Assembly (NCBI RefSeq): GCF_001083785.1
Contig: NZ_LAVL01000020.1
Location: forward strand, 1 to 64,000
Direction of reading: 5' to 3'
DNA from: Nonomuraea sp. SBT364
Lineage (GTDB): Bacteria > Actinomycetota > Actinomycetes > Streptosporangiales > Streptosporangiaceae
DNA: 64,000 nucleotides
The translations under genes were made by a program, and so were the position numbers. Below, piece by piece: positions 22,101 through 30,789 of this stretch. Positions within the stretch are counted from its first letter, which is position 1; every line of letters starts with the position of its first letter. The notes below the pieces were generated by a model. That model saw only the letters and a list, made by a program, of their open reading frames with translations, was not told the DNA's origin and ran no database searches.

Positions 22101-23893
22101 AACGTCTTGCCTGGCTCGTCCCCGTGGCGGTGGCCGCCTGGCTGCTCCCCTACGGGCTGGACGGGTACGCGATCCACGTCGCCGACGTCGCCGTCATCTT
22201 CGCCATCCTGGCCGTCGGCCTCGGCCTGACCATGGGCGTCGCCGGGCAGATCAACCTGGCCCAGGTCGCGTTCTTCGGCGTGGGCGCCTACGCCGTCGCC
22301 ATCCTCACCACCCAGGCGGGGTTCGGCTTCTGGGCGGCGGCCGCCCTGGCGCTGCTGATCGCCATGGTGTTCGGCATCCTGGTCGGCATCCCCGCGCTGC
22401 GCATGCAGTCGCACTACCTCGGCATCGTCACGCTCGGCCTGGCCCTGGCCTTCACCAACTGGGTCACCAACGCCGACATCGCCGGCCGCGCCGAGGGCAT
22501 CAGCGACATCCCGGTCCCGCCGCTGTTCGGCGTCGACCTGTCCAGCGGATACCTCTTCTACTACGTCGAACTGGTCGTCTTCGCGCTCGCCCTGGCCTTC
22601 GCCCTGCTGGTCACCCGCTCGCCGCTGGGCCGCCGCCTGCGCGCCATGCGCGACGACGACCTGGCCGCGGGCGCGCTGGGCGCGCAGATCCCGCTGCTGC
22701 GCATGACCGCGTTCGTGCTGTCGGGCCTGTACGGCGGCGTCGCCGGCGTGCTGTACGCGGGGCTCATCCGGTTCGTGGCTCCCGAGTCGTTCAACATCGC
22801 CAACATGTTCCTCCTGCTCGCCATGGTGATCATCGGCGGCCGGAGCAGCATCCTGGGCTGTGTCGTCGGCGCCGTCGCGCTCACCCTGCTCCGAGAGGCG
22901 CTCCTGGACGCCTCCGGGTACGCCCAGCTCGGCTACGGCCTCGTGGTCGTGCTCGTGGTGGTGTTCGCGCCCCGGGGGCTGGCCGGTCTGCCCGGGCAGC
23001 TCCGGCTGCTGCTGCGGCGGCGGCGCGGCGACGGCTCTCGGGCCCAGCTCGGCGCCTTCCTGCCGTACGAACCCGCGCCCTCGGACGCGGGCGGGAACGC
23101 GCTGGAGGTCCGGGCGGTGACCAAGCGGTTCACCGGCCTGACCGCGCTCGACGGGGTGTCCCTCACCGTGCCCGCCGGGCAGATCCGCGGCATCGTCGGC
23201 CCCAACGGCTCGGGCAAGACCACGCTGTTCAACGTGATCAGCGGCTTCTACACGCCCACCCAGGGGTCGGTGCTCCTGCGCGGCCAGGACCTGACCGGCG
23301 CGGCACCGTACCGGCTGTCGCTGTGCGGCGTGGCCAGGACGTTCCAGAACCTGCGCCTGTTCGAGGACCTCAGCGTGCGCGAGAACATCCTGGTCGGCCT
23401 GGACCGCACGCCGACCTCCTGGATCTGGCGCTATCCGAGCCTGCCCTGGAAGGTGCTGGGCTACGAGCGGACGCTGCGCGCCCGCGCCGGGGAGCTCATC
23501 GAGCGGTTCGGGCTCGCCGACGTCGCCGACGCCGATCCGCGCTCACTGCCGTACGGGATCCAGCGGCGCATCGAGCTGGCCCGCGCCATGGCGATGTCGC
23601 CCAGCCTGCTGCTGCTGGACGAGCCCGCCGCCGGTCTCAACGGCGAGGAGGTGCGCCAGCTCGGCGAGATCGTCCGGTCCATCAGGGACTCGGGCGTCAC
23701 CGTGGTCATCATCGAGCACAACATGGGCCTGGTCATGTCGCTGTGCGAGCAGGTCACCGTGCTGTCCAGCGGCAGGGTGATCGCGGACGGCCGGCCGGCC
23801 GAGGTCGCCGTGCACCCCGACGTGGTCGCCGCCTACCTGGGCGACTCGATGTCCACCCCCAGCGAGGCTGCCGTCGAGGAGGCGTCCCGATGA
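22097..23893 (+). CDS. fused LivM permease and LivG ATPase
   Basis: This 598-residue protein joins two ABC importer parts. Residues 1 to about 310 are a LivM-type permease with roughly ten hydrophobic spans and the loop RLRAMRDDDLAAGALGAQI. Residues from about 335 are a LivG-type ATPase: Walker A GPNGSGKT, then FQNLRLFEDLSVRENILVGL, the LivG-type signature LPYGIQRRIELARAMAM, Walker B LLLLDEPAAGLN, and the switch histidine in VIIEHNMGLVM. The genes are separate in most bacteria; the fusion is seen in some actinomycetes and fixes subunit stoichiometry. GTG 22097 overlaps the LivH stop, and the stop overlaps the livF ATG. Confidence 0.92.
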   Translation: MKRLAWLVPVAVAAWLLPYGLDGYAIHVADVAVIFAILAVGLGLTMGVAGQINLAQVAFFGVGAYAVAILTTQAGFGFWAAAALALLIAMVFGILVGIPALRMQSHYLGIVTLGLALAFTNWVTNADIAGRAEGISDIPVPPLFGVDLSSGYLFYYVELVVFALALAFALLVTRSPLGRRLRAMRDDDLAAGALGAQIPLLRMTAFVLSGLYGGVAGVLYAGLIRFVAPESFNIANMFLLLAMVIIGGRSSILGCVVGAVALTLLREALLDASGYAQLGYGLVVVLVVVFAPRGLAGLPGQLRLLLRRRRGDGSRAQLGAFLPYEPAPSDAGGNALEVRAVTKRFTGLTALDGVSLTVPAGQIRGIVGPNGSGKTTLFNVISGFYTPTQGSVLLRGQDLTGAAPYRLSLCGVARTFQNLRLFEDLSVRENILVGLDRTPTSWIWRYPSLPWKVLGYERTLRARAGELIERFGLADVADADPRSLPYGIQRRIELARAMAMSPSLLLLDEPAAGLNGEEVRQLGEIVRSIRDSGVTVVIIEHNMGLVMSLCEQVTVLSSGRVIADGRPAEVAVHPDVVAAYLGDSMSTPSEAAVEEASR

Positions 23894-24591
23894 CGACACT
23901 GACCGTGGAAGGACTGTCGGTCCACTACGGGGGCGTCCGCGCCGCCCACGACGTGTCCTTCACCGTCGAACCCGGCCAGTCGCTCGGCATCATCGGCGCC
24001 AACGGCGCGGGCAAGACCTCGACGCTCAAGGCCGTCATGGGTCTCGCGCCGCGCCGGGCCACCACGATCCGGTTCGGCGAGCACGACCTCCTGCGCGCGC
24101 CCGCGCACACCCTGGTGCGGCACGGCATCGGCTACGTCCCCGAGGGCAGGCACGTCTTCCCCGGCCTCAGCGTGGAGAAGAACCTGCTGCTCGGCGCCTA
24201 CACCAGCAGCTGGAAGCACACCCCGATCGAGGAGGTGTACGAGCTGTTCCCGGTGCTGCGCGAGATGCGGCACCGGCTGGCCGGGGCGCTGTCCGGCGGC
24301 CAGCAGCAGATGCTGGCCGTCGGCCGGGCGCTGATGTGCCGGCCCCAGGTGATGCTGCTGGACGAGCCGTCCATGGGGTTGTCGCCGATCCTCGTCGCCG
24401 AGATCGCCGGCGTGCTCAAGCGGCTCAACGCCGACGGCCTGGCCATCCTGCTCGTCGAGCAGAACGCCAAGCTGACCTTCGACGTCACCACCACCTGCCT
24501 GGTCATGGAGAACGGGCAGATCGCCGCCACCGGCGTCTCGGCCGACCTGCGGAACGACCCCGAGGTCCGGCGCATCTACCTCGGTCTGTGA
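23890..24591 (+). CDS. branched-chain-type ABC ATPase, LivF family
   Basis: This 233-residue ATPase is the second nucleotide-binding subunit of the importer. It has Walker A GANGAGKTSTLK, LivF-type GIGYVPEGRHVFPGLSVEKN, signature LSGGQQQMLAVGRALM, Walker B VMLLDEPSMGLSP and the switch region LLVEQNAKLTF. ATG 23890 overlaps the preceding stop as ATGA, so it is translated with the fused permease-ATPase. An earlier in-frame stretch belongs to the other gene's shadow. The exported quinoprotein follows 30 bases later in the same direction, most likely on the same mRNA. Confidence 0.93.
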   Translation: MTTLTVEGLSVHYGGVRAAHDVSFTVEPGQSLGIIGANGAGKTSTLKAVMGLAPRRATTIRFGEHDLLRAPAHTLVRHGIGYVPEGRHVFPGLSVEKNLLLGAYTSSWKHTPIEEVYELFPVLREMRHRLAGALSGGQQQMLAVGRALMCRPQVMLLDEPSMGLSPILVAEIAGVLKRLNADGLAILLVEQNAKLTFDVTTTCLVMENGQIAATGVSADLRNDPEVRRIYLGL

Positions 24592-24621
24592 TTCACCCCG
24601 CGCACCTGTGAAGGGATCGCC

Positions 24622-26691
24622 ATGGTTCATCGACGAGAGTTACTCATGAGCGCCGCAGCCGCCGTCGCCGCCGCCGCGCTCGCCGGGCCCGGCACCGCCG
24701 TCGCCGCCTCCAGCCGGCTCGACCGGGACTTCCCCAAGGTCGGCGGGAACCTGGCCAACCAGAACCACAGCCGGCTGCGCGCCCTGCACCGGGGCAACGT
24801 GCGGCGGCTGCGGGCGGCGTGGGTCAACCACATCGAGGGCGGGCTGATGGCGGGCAACAGCCAGAGCACCGCCGTGGCAGTGGACGGCGTGCTCTACGTC
24901 GAGTCGGCGCCGGGCAACGTCGTCGCGGTCGACGGCCGTACCGGGGCCACGATCTGGAAGTACGCGCAGACGCGCGGCGCGGTCACCCGGCGCGGGGTGG
25001 CGGTCGGCGCCGGCAAGGTCTACACGTGCGCCAACGGCAACTGGCTCATCGCCCTCGACCAGCGCACCGGCCAGGTGCTGTGGGAGCGGCAGCACAACGG
25101 CTACGGCAACCTGGAGAAGGTCGCGGTCACCTACCACGACGGCATGCTCTACTGCGGCACCAACGACGGCCCGCGGGGCTCGGCGCTCGCCTTCGACGCC
25201 GAGACCGGCGACCTGGTCTGGAACTTCTGGGGCACGCCGGGCCCCGGCGAGTTCGGCCACGACACCTGGGAGGGCGACTCCTGGCAGACCGGCGGCGCCA
25301 CGCCGTGGATGCACTGCGCCATCGACCCGGAGCTCCGGCTGGTCTACTGGACGTTCGGCAACGCCAGGGGCGCCCGCTCCTCCCAGGACGGCTCCGAGCG
25401 TGGCGGCCAGAACCTGTTCGCCAACTCGATCGTGGCCATGGACCTGAAGACCGGCGCCTACCGCTGGCACTTCCAGTCCGTCCACCACGACATCTGGGAC
25501 ATGGACAACGTCATGGCGCCGGTCCTGGTGGACGCCCGCGTCCGGGGCCGCCTCCGCAAGCTCGTCGTGTACGGCAGCAAGACCGGCATGTACTACATCC
25601 TCGACCGCGCCGACGGCTCGGCCCCGCTGGGCATCGACGAACTGCCCGTGCCCCAGGAACCCCGGCAGAAGACCTGGCCGACGCAGCCCTTCCCGCGCCA
25701 GGGCGGCTGGACCGAGCTGAAGCCGGTGTGGCAGCCGCTCGGCACCGAGATCCCCGGCGCTCCGCACCGCGCCGTCCCCAACTACACCATCGGCCCGCTT
25801 TTCACGCCGCACTGGGACGAGCCGATTCTGAGCATCCCCGGTCACGGCGGCGGCGCCGACTGGAACCACCAGTCCTACAGCCACAGCACCCGGCTGGTCT
25901 ACACGAGCTTCGGGTACGTGGCCGCCGCGCACTCCCTGACCGAGAGGTCCAACGGGCTGCGCCCGCCCGGCGAGTACATGACGGGCGGCATCGTGGCCGT
26001 GGACCCCGGCACCAACCTGGTCCGCTGGAACAAGCACATGCCCTACTCGCTGGCGCACGGCAACGGTATCCTCACCACCGCCTCCGACCTGCTGTTCATC
26101 GGTCAGCCCGACGGCAACCTGCTCTGCCTGGACGCCCGCCACGGGCGCGAGCTGTGGCGCTGGCAGACCGGCGCCGCGGTCAGCAGCAGCCCGATCTCCT
26201 ACGAGATCGACGGCGAGCAGTACATCGCCGTCTACGCGGGAGGCACCGGCATCCCGTACGGCGACTCCGCCCCGCGCGGCGACCACCTGTGGGCCTTCAA
26301 GCTCGGCGGCACCGTGGCGCCCGCCGCGACCCCGCCCGCGCCGGTGGTCAGGCGGCCGGTCTCCGGCGGCCCGGTGGACGGCGCCACCGTGGACAACACG
26401 GTCGTGCTCGCGCGCACCTACGCCGACGGGCAGGTCGGCGCCGTCGAGTCCACGGCCGTCGACGCCATGGCGCCCACCCACCTGCGGGTGCCCGCCGGCA
26501 CCACGGTGACGTTCGTCAACCCCGCGGACAACGTCCACGCGCACGGCGCCACCCAGTTCTTCGAGGGCCTGTTCGACGTCAGGCTCGAACCGGGCGAGTC
26601 CTTCCGGTACACCTTCACCGAACCCGGCGAGTATTTCTTCAACGACACCCACAGCCCGCGCCCGACGGGCAAGATCGAGGTCGTCGGCTGA
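24622..26691 (+). CDS. exported PQQ-type beta-propeller dehydrogenase with cupredoxin-like tail
   Basis: This 689-residue exported protein starts with a twin-arginine-like signal (HRRELLMSAAAAVAAAALAG). Residues from about 35 to 560 form PQQ-dependent dehydrogenase propeller blades: VYVESAPGNVVAVDGRTGAT, a GSALAFDAETGDLVWNFWG blade, WHFQSVHHDIWDMDN as in quinoprotein alcohol or quinate dehydrogenases, and LLFIGQPDGNLLCLDARHGR. Residues from about 615 form a cupredoxin-like domain (HLRVPAGTTVTFVNPADNVH, then EPGEYFFNDTHSPRPTGKIE). That tail keeps histidines but has asparagine where type 1 copper proteins have cysteine, and no methionine ligand. AAGGGAT precedes ATG 24622. It closes the importer operon. 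I infer extracytoplasmic oxidation of the importer's substrate; electron acceptor and substrate are unproven. Confidence 0.8.
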   Translation: MVHRRELLMSAAAAVAAAALAGPGTAVAASSRLDRDFPKVGGNLANQNHSRLRALHRGNVRRLRAAWVNHIEGGLMAGNSQSTAVAVDGVLYVESAPGNVVAVDGRTGATIWKYAQTRGAVTRRGVAVGAGKVYTCANGNWLIALDQRTGQVLWERQHNGYGNLEKVAVTYHDGMLYCGTNDGPRGSALAFDAETGDLVWNFWGTPGPGEFGHDTWEGDSWQTGGATPWMHCAIDPELRLVYWTFGNARGARSSQDGSERGGQNLFANSIVAMDLKTGAYRWHFQSVHHDIWDMDNVMAPVLVDARVRGRLRKLVVYGSKTGMYYILDRADGSAPLGIDELPVPQEPRQKTWPTQPFPRQGGWTELKPVWQPLGTEIPGAPHRAVPNYTIGPLFTPHWDEPILSIPGHGGGADWNHQSYSHSTRLVYTSFGYVAAAHSLTERSNGLRPPGEYMTGGIVAVDPGTNLVRWNKHMPYSLAHGNGILTTASDLLFIGQPDGNLLCLDARHGRELWRWQTGAAVSSSPISYEIDGEQYIAVYAGGTGIPYGDSAPRGDHLWAFKLGGTVAPAATPPAPVVRRPVSGGPVDGATVDNTVVLARTYADGQVGAVESTAVDAMAPTHLRVPAGTTVTFVNPADNVHAHGATQFFEGLFDVRLEPGESFRYTFTEPGEYFFNDTHSPRPTGKIEVVG

Positions 26692-26698
26692 TCGCCGC

Positions 26699-26731
26699 CG
26701 GCACCGGCTCGGGGATCAGGAGCCGGTGCCG
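26699..26731. terminator. hairpin between convergent quinoprotein and TetR genes
   Basis: CGGCACCGGCTC and GAGCCGGTGCCG are perfect 12-bp arms with a nine-base loop. The right arm overlaps the last codons of the TetR gene. It can stop transcription from both sides. Confidence 0.7.
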
Positions 26732-27366
26732 CGCAGGTAGGCGACGATGGCGTCGCCCACCATCGCGCGCAGCCGGTCGCGGTGCTCGGGGGCGGTCATG
26801 TCGCGCCCGAACAGCGCGCCGAAGGTGTGCTGGTTGGCCACCCGGAAGAAGCAGAACGAGCTGATCAGCATGTGCACGTCGATCGCGTCGGCCTCGGTGA
26901 CGAAGCCGACGCCCGCCGCGCCCCGGTCGAGGATGGCCGCTATCAGGTCGAGCACGGGCGTGCCGAGATTGGCCAGGGCCGGCGACTTGCGGATGTGCTC
27001 GGCCTGGTGGATGTTCTCGATCGCGACCAGCTTGATGAACTCGCGGTGCAGGTCATGGTGGTCGAAGGTGAGCTCGGCCAGCGTGCGGATGGCCTCGACC
27101 GGAGCCAGGTGCTCCACCTCGATGGTGCGCTCCATGTCGCGCACCTCGGCGTAGGCCTTCTCCAGGACCGCGATGTAGAGCCGCTCCTTGCTGCCGAAGT
27201 AGTAGTAGATCATCCGCTTGGTGGTGCGCATGCGTGCGGCGATCTCGTCGACCCGCGCGCCCGCGTAGCCGTGCCGGGCGAACTCCTGCTGAGCGACCTC
27301 GAGGATCTCCGCCTTGGTGCGCTCGGCGTCCCGCTGGCGTTCGGCGGCGGCGGGCTGAGAGGTCAT
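26716..27366 (-). CDS. TetR family regulator of the shikimate/quinate-type locus
   Basis: This 216-residue repressor has its HTH at about residues 15-62: RTKAEILEVAQQEFARHGYA, then VDEIAARMRTTKRMIYYYFG and SKERLYIAVLEKAY. The C-terminal ligand domain (FIKLVAIENIHQAEHIRKSP) is of the TetR_C type seen in regulators of aromatic or acid catabolism. It lies 18 bases after the dehydratase gene and is the third gene of that operon, so it is probably autoregulated. The 10-mer ACGTACTAGT occurs in the promoters of both flanking operons and is my candidate for its binding core. An acid such as shikimate, dehydroshikimate or protocatechuate is the expected inducer. Confidence 0.88.
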   Translation of the reverse strand: MTSQPAAAERQRDAERTKAEILEVAQQEFARHGYAGARVDEIAARMRTTKRMIYYYFGSKERLYIAVLEKAYAEVRDMERTIEVEHLAPVEAIRTLAELTFDHHDLHREFIKLVAIENIHQAEHIRKSPALANLGTPVLDLIAAILDRGAAGVGFVTEADAIDVHMLISSFCFFRVANQHTFGALFGRDMTAPEHRDRLRAMVGDAIVAYLRGTGS

Positions 27367-27384
27367 CCGCCCATCCTAGTGACC

Positions 27385-29127
27385 TCACGCGTGCTGCACC
27401 GCGAGCCGGATGGGGGCGTTGCCGGCCCCGTACCCCTGGTAGCCGTTCACCCGCTGGACGAGCTCGAAGAACACCCGGCCCAGGGTGACGGTGTAGAGAT
27501 GCAGGAACTCGCCACCGTGCTCGTCCCGGTCGTGGAGCACGCCGAGCCGGCGCAGCTCCGGGTCGACCTCGTGGCGGGCCTCCAGGTCGTCGTAGTAGTT
27601 GCCGGGGATCGGCAGGAGCAGTTCGGGATGCTCGCTCCGCAGCCTGCGGGCGACGGCCACCAGGTCGCCGCAGGCCAGCGCGACGTGCTGCCACGGGACG
27701 TCTCCGGTGCCGTCTCCGGTGCCCACGTGGGCGACGTTCACCACCATGCGGACCGCGCCGTGCGGGGCCGACATCGCCTTGCTGCGCAGCAGGCCGTACG
27801 GGTCGGGCACCTCCAGGCTGCCCTGCGGGCGCAGGCCGAGGACCGTGCGGTAGAACAGCGCCGCCTCGTCGAAGTGGTGCCAGGGCTGGGTGAGAGCGAC
27901 GTGATCGATGCCGGTGATCTCCCCCGCGCCCCGGCCGTCCGGCGCGTCCGGCGCGAAGTCGGACAGCCAGGAGTCGTCGCAGAAGAAGATCTCGGTGCCG
28001 TCCGGCGCGCCGACGGCGTCCAGCCTCGCCTCCTCCGGCGCGCGTTCGCGGGGCAGGACCGGCGACAGCAGCGACTCGGCGTGCTCGGCCGCGCTCTTCG
28101 GATCCTGGCTGTCGAGCCCGATGGCGACCAGGGCGGGGTCAGCGCCGGTGGCGTTGAGCAGCAGCCGGGCACCGCCCTGCTCCCACAGCTCGACGGGTTT
28201 GGTGGGATGCCTCCCGGTCCGGGCGAAGCCGAGCGCCGTCAGCACCTCGCCCAGCGAACCGGTGTCGCCGGCCAGTTCGGCGAAGGCGAACCCGGTGGGG
28301 GCGACCGGCTGCCCGGCCCCGTCCAGGTCCTGCTCCAGGGCGAGCAGCGAGCGCATGCCGTCCAGCGCGGTGCGCCGGGTGTCGGCCTGCCGGAAGACGT
28401 CGTTGAACACCTCCAGCGACAGGGGGCCCGCATAGCCGGCGTTGAGCGCGTGCTCGACCAGCCGGGCGAGGTCGAAGTTGCCCTGCCCGGGGAAGCAGCG
28501 GTAGTGGCGGCTCCACTGCAGCACGTCCATGGCCAGCAGCGGCGCGTCGGCGAGCTGCAGGAAGAAAATCTTCTCGCCGGGGATCGCCTCGATGCCGATC
28601 GGGTCGGAGCCGCGCGAGAGGATGTGGAAGCTGTCCAGGCAGGTGCCGAGGTTCGGGTGGTCGGCGAGCCGCACGATCCGCCAGGCGTGCAGATACTCGT
28701 TGACGTGCCGGCCCCAGGCCAGCGCCTCGTAGGCGATGCGGATGCCGTGCTCGGCAGCCCGATCGGCGAGCAGCCGCAGTTGCTCGGCGGCCAGGGCGTC
28801 GTCGCCGATCGCCGACGGGGAGACGTTCGAGCAGACCAGCAGCAGGTCGGCGCCGAGCCGCCGCATCGTGCGGAACTTGTGCTCGGCCCGGCGCAGGTTG
28901 CGGGCCAGCGCGTCGGGCGGCACCGCCTCGAAGTCGCGGAAGGGCTGGTATAGATCGATGCCGAGCCCGAGGTCGGCGGCCTTGGCCCGGACGTCCTCCG
29001 GGGTCATCGAGGTGACCAGCAGGTCGTTCTCGAAGACCTCCACCCCGTCGAACCCGGCGGCGGCGATGGCCTCCAGCTTCTCCGCGAGCGAGCCGCTCAC
29101 CGACACGGTGGCGATGGACTTACGCAC
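27385..29127 (-). CDS. quiC: 3-dehydroshikimate dehydratase, two-domain QuiC/QsuB type
   Basis: This 580-residue enzyme dehydrates 3-dehydroshikimate to protocatechuate. The N-terminal half is a xylose-isomerase-like TIM barrel with the metal ligands I expect for this family: Glu134 (AYEAL), Asp165 (CLDSF), Gln191 (LQLAD) and Glu239 (SLEVF). The C-terminal half is a 4-hydroxyphenylpyruvate-dioxygenase-like VOC domain (ITGIDHVALTQPWHHFDEAA, DVPWQHVALACGD, FFELVQRVNGYQGYG). This fusion is that of bacterial QuiC1. GTG 29127 is chosen for the strong AAGGAGGA site and because the conserved RKSIATVS start follows. It sits between a shikimate dehydrogenase and a TetR gene in one operon. Genes for using protocatechuate are not in this window. 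Confidence 0.9.
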   Translation of the reverse strand: MRKSIATVSVSGSLAEKLEAIAAAGFDGVEVFENDLLVTSMTPEDVRAKAADLGLGIDLYQPFRDFEAVPPDALARNLRRAEHKFRTMRRLGADLLLVCSNVSPSAIGDDALAAEQLRLLADRAAEHGIRIAYEALAWGRHVNEYLHAWRIVRLADHPNLGTCLDSFHILSRGSDPIGIEAIPGEKIFFLQLADAPLLAMDVLQWSRHYRCFPGQGNFDLARLVEHALNAGYAGPLSLEVFNDVFRQADTRRTALDGMRSLLALEQDLDGAGQPVAPTGFAFAELAGDTGSLGEVLTALGFARTGRHPTKPVELWEQGGARLLLNATGADPALVAIGLDSQDPKSAAEHAESLLSPVLPRERAPEEARLDAVGAPDGTEIFFCDDSWLSDFAPDAPDGRGAGEITGIDHVALTQPWHHFDEAALFYRTVLGLRPQGSLEVPDPYGLLRSKAMSAPHGAVRMVVNVAHVGTGDGTGDVPWQHVALACGDLVAVARRLRSEHPELLLPIPGNYYDDLEARHEVDPELRRLGVLHDRDEHGGEFLHLYTVTLGRVFFELVQRVNGYQGYGAGNAPIRLAVQHA

Positions 29128-29153
29128 CGGATTCCTCCTTCGGACGGCGATCT

Positions 29154-30002
29154 TCAGACGGCGATGAGATCGGTCAGGTGGGCGAGCATCCGCTCGGCGT
29201 CCGGCTCCCGGCCGGTGAACAGGCGGAAGGCGTGCACGGCCTGGAAGACGACCATGCCGCCGCCGTGCAACGTCCGGCAGCCCGCGGCGCGCGCCTGCCG
29301 CAGCAGCTCGGTCTCCAGCGGCCGGTAGACGATGTCGGCCACCCACAGGCCGGGGCGCAGGAGCTCGGCGGCCAGCGGCAGGCCCGGATGGCGGGCCATC
29401 CCGGTGGGGGTGGCGTGCACCAGGCCGTCGGCCCCGGCCAGGAGGTCCGGCAGCTCCGCGTGGGTCGCGTGGCGGGCCCGCCCGCCGTCGAAGCGGCCGG
29501 CCAGCTCCCCCGCCAGCGCGAGGGCCCGGGCGGGGTCCGCGTCGACGACGGTGACCCGGTCGGCTCCCATCGTGAGCAGCGCGTGCGCCACCGCGCTGCC
29601 CGCGCCGCCCGCGCCCAGCTGGACGATCCGGTGCGTGGGCGCGTCGGGCAGGCCGCGGGCGAACGACTCGGCGAAGCCGGTCCAGTCGGTGTTGTGCCCG
29701 ACGGCCCGCTGCCCGTCGAACACCACGGTGTTGACCGCGCCGAGCATCGCGGCGTCGGGCGACAGCTCGTCCAGGTACGGGATGACGGCCTGCTTGCACG
29801 GATGGGTGATGTTGAGCCCGTCGAAGCCGAAGCGGCGGGCGGTGCGGACCAGCGTCCCCACGTCGAGCCCGAGCCGATCGGTGTCGAGCAGCCGGTAGAC
29901 GTAGTGCAACCCGTGGTGCGCCGCTTCCTGCTCGTGCAGGGGCGGGCTCAAGGAGGGGCCGATGCCCGAGCCGATCAACCCGACCAGGAACGAGTCCATC
30001 AC
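29154..30002 (-). CDS. shikimate/quinate dehydrogenase, catabolic type
   Basis: This 282-residue NAD(P)-dependent enzyme is of the AroE fold. It has the substrate serines in GPSLSPPLH, the catalytic lysine in NITHPCKQAV (Lys70), the partner aspartate in VGHNTDWTGF (Asp106), the nucleotide loop QLGAGGAGSAVAHAL and the closing GGGMVVFQAVHAF. The CKQ form and the neighbours favour a catabolic shikimate or quinate dehydrogenase rather than the biosynthetic AroE. It is first in the operon, 26 bases before the dehydratase gene. Together they would convert shikimate to dehydroshikimate and then protocatechuate. NAD versus NADP use is not decided here. Confidence 0.9.
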   Translation of the reverse strand: MMDSFLVGLIGSGIGPSLSPPLHEQEAAHHGLHYVYRLLDTDRLGLDVGTLVRTARRFGFDGLNITHPCKQAVIPYLDELSPDAAMLGAVNTVVFDGQRAVGHNTDWTGFAESFARGLPDAPTHRIVQLGAGGAGSAVAHALLTMGADRVTVVDADPARALALAGELAGRFDGGRARHATHAELPDLLAGADGLVHATPTGMARHPGLPLAAELLRPGLWVADIVYRPLETELLRQARAAGCRTLHGGGMVVFQAVHAFRLFTGREPDAERMLAHLTDLIAV

Positions 30003-30030
30003 TTCTTCCTTCCAGCAGGGGCCGACTCCT

Positions 30031-30055
30031 TAATGTACGTACTAGTGAGTTAGCT
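30031..30055 (-). promoter_or_regulatory. promoter and proposed TetR operator of the shikimate operon
   Basis: ACGTACTAGT at 30037-30046 is identical to 20036-20045 in the importer promoter, and GTGAGTTAGCT at 30045-30055 matches GTGAATTAACT there at 9 of 11. On the minus strand TACATT (30037-30032) could be the -10 box, overlapping the motif. It lies 29 or more bases upstream of the start at 30002. Confidence 0.6.
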
Positions 30056-30101
30056 GGCTAGACCGCCGGACGGCACCCAGGAACCGAACCGGTCAAACCC
30101 G

Positions 30102-30506
30102 TCAGCCGAAATCCGCCGCCGTCATGCCGGGCGGATGGCCGGGCGGCCACTGGACGACCTCGATCCTGTAGCCGTCGGGGTCGGTCAGCCAGCACGTCCG
30201 CATCCCCTCCCCCAGGTCCGCCGGGGGCTCGGCGGTGACGCCCTTGGCCGCGAGCTCGGCGATCGCGGCGTCGAGATCGTCCACCTGGACGACGAGGTGG
30301 TTGACGGCGCCGATGTCCTTGACCGGTCTCGCGGGGTCGTGCACGAGCTCAAGGCTGACGAACGGATCGCCGGGCAGCTTGAGCATGGTCAGGCTGCCGA
30401 ATTCCGTCTCGGGGACATGGCCGAGTTCGGCGTAGCCGAGCGCGGTGTAGAAGGCGAGCGAGCGCTCCAGGTCGGTGACCCGCAGTCCGAGGTGCAGCAT
30501 GCGCAT
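30102..30506 (-). CDS. VOC/glyoxalase family protein
   Basis: This 134-residue protein is of the glyoxalase I type. [20 protein letters not shown] opens the first beta-alpha-beta-beta-beta unit, [19 protein letters not shown] the second, and [17 protein letters not shown] the metal-binding end. Putative metal ligands are His5, Glu53 (SLELV), His69 and Glu120, as in lactoylglutathione lyase. ATG 30506 is chosen because the fold begins there; the longer frame upstream is not supported. Mycothiol- or glutathione-linked glyoxal detoxification is possible, but the family is broad. It stands alone after the shikimate operon. Confidence 0.82.
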   Translation of the reverse strand: MRMLHLGLRVTDLERSLAFYTALGYAELGHVPETEFGSLTMLKLPGDPFVSLELVHDPARPVKDIGAVNHLVVQVDDLDAAIAELAAKGVTAEPPADLGEGMRTCWLTDPDGYRIEVVQWPPGHPPGMTAADFG

Positions 30507-30789
30507 GCCGCGCACAGTAGTGCCCTCCGGACGGGGGGCACCACTGTCCGCGGGCCACGCACCTCGTGCGTGGAGCGCACGGGCGGACAGACTCAGCCCG
30601 GCGTTCACCATGGCGGAGGGCCCGCCACCCCCGGGAGTCGGCGCTGACCGGGCGTTCCGTCCCTTCGTCTGCATGGTGTCGCAGCCCGTGAACGGGTGTC
30701 AGCCCCGATGGCCTCCCGGCCCGCCCCTGCCCACACTGAAGGCGGCGGCGGCCCGGCGGGCCCGCCCCGGGTTCGAGGGGACGGTGTGC

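Noticed and set aside
24640..26652. A 670-codon open frame antisense to the quinoprotein gene
   Set aside because: It is the usual long antisense frame of GC-rich coding DNA: rich in Arg, Gly, Val and His, no domain, no ribosome site, and the opposite strand is a clear family member.
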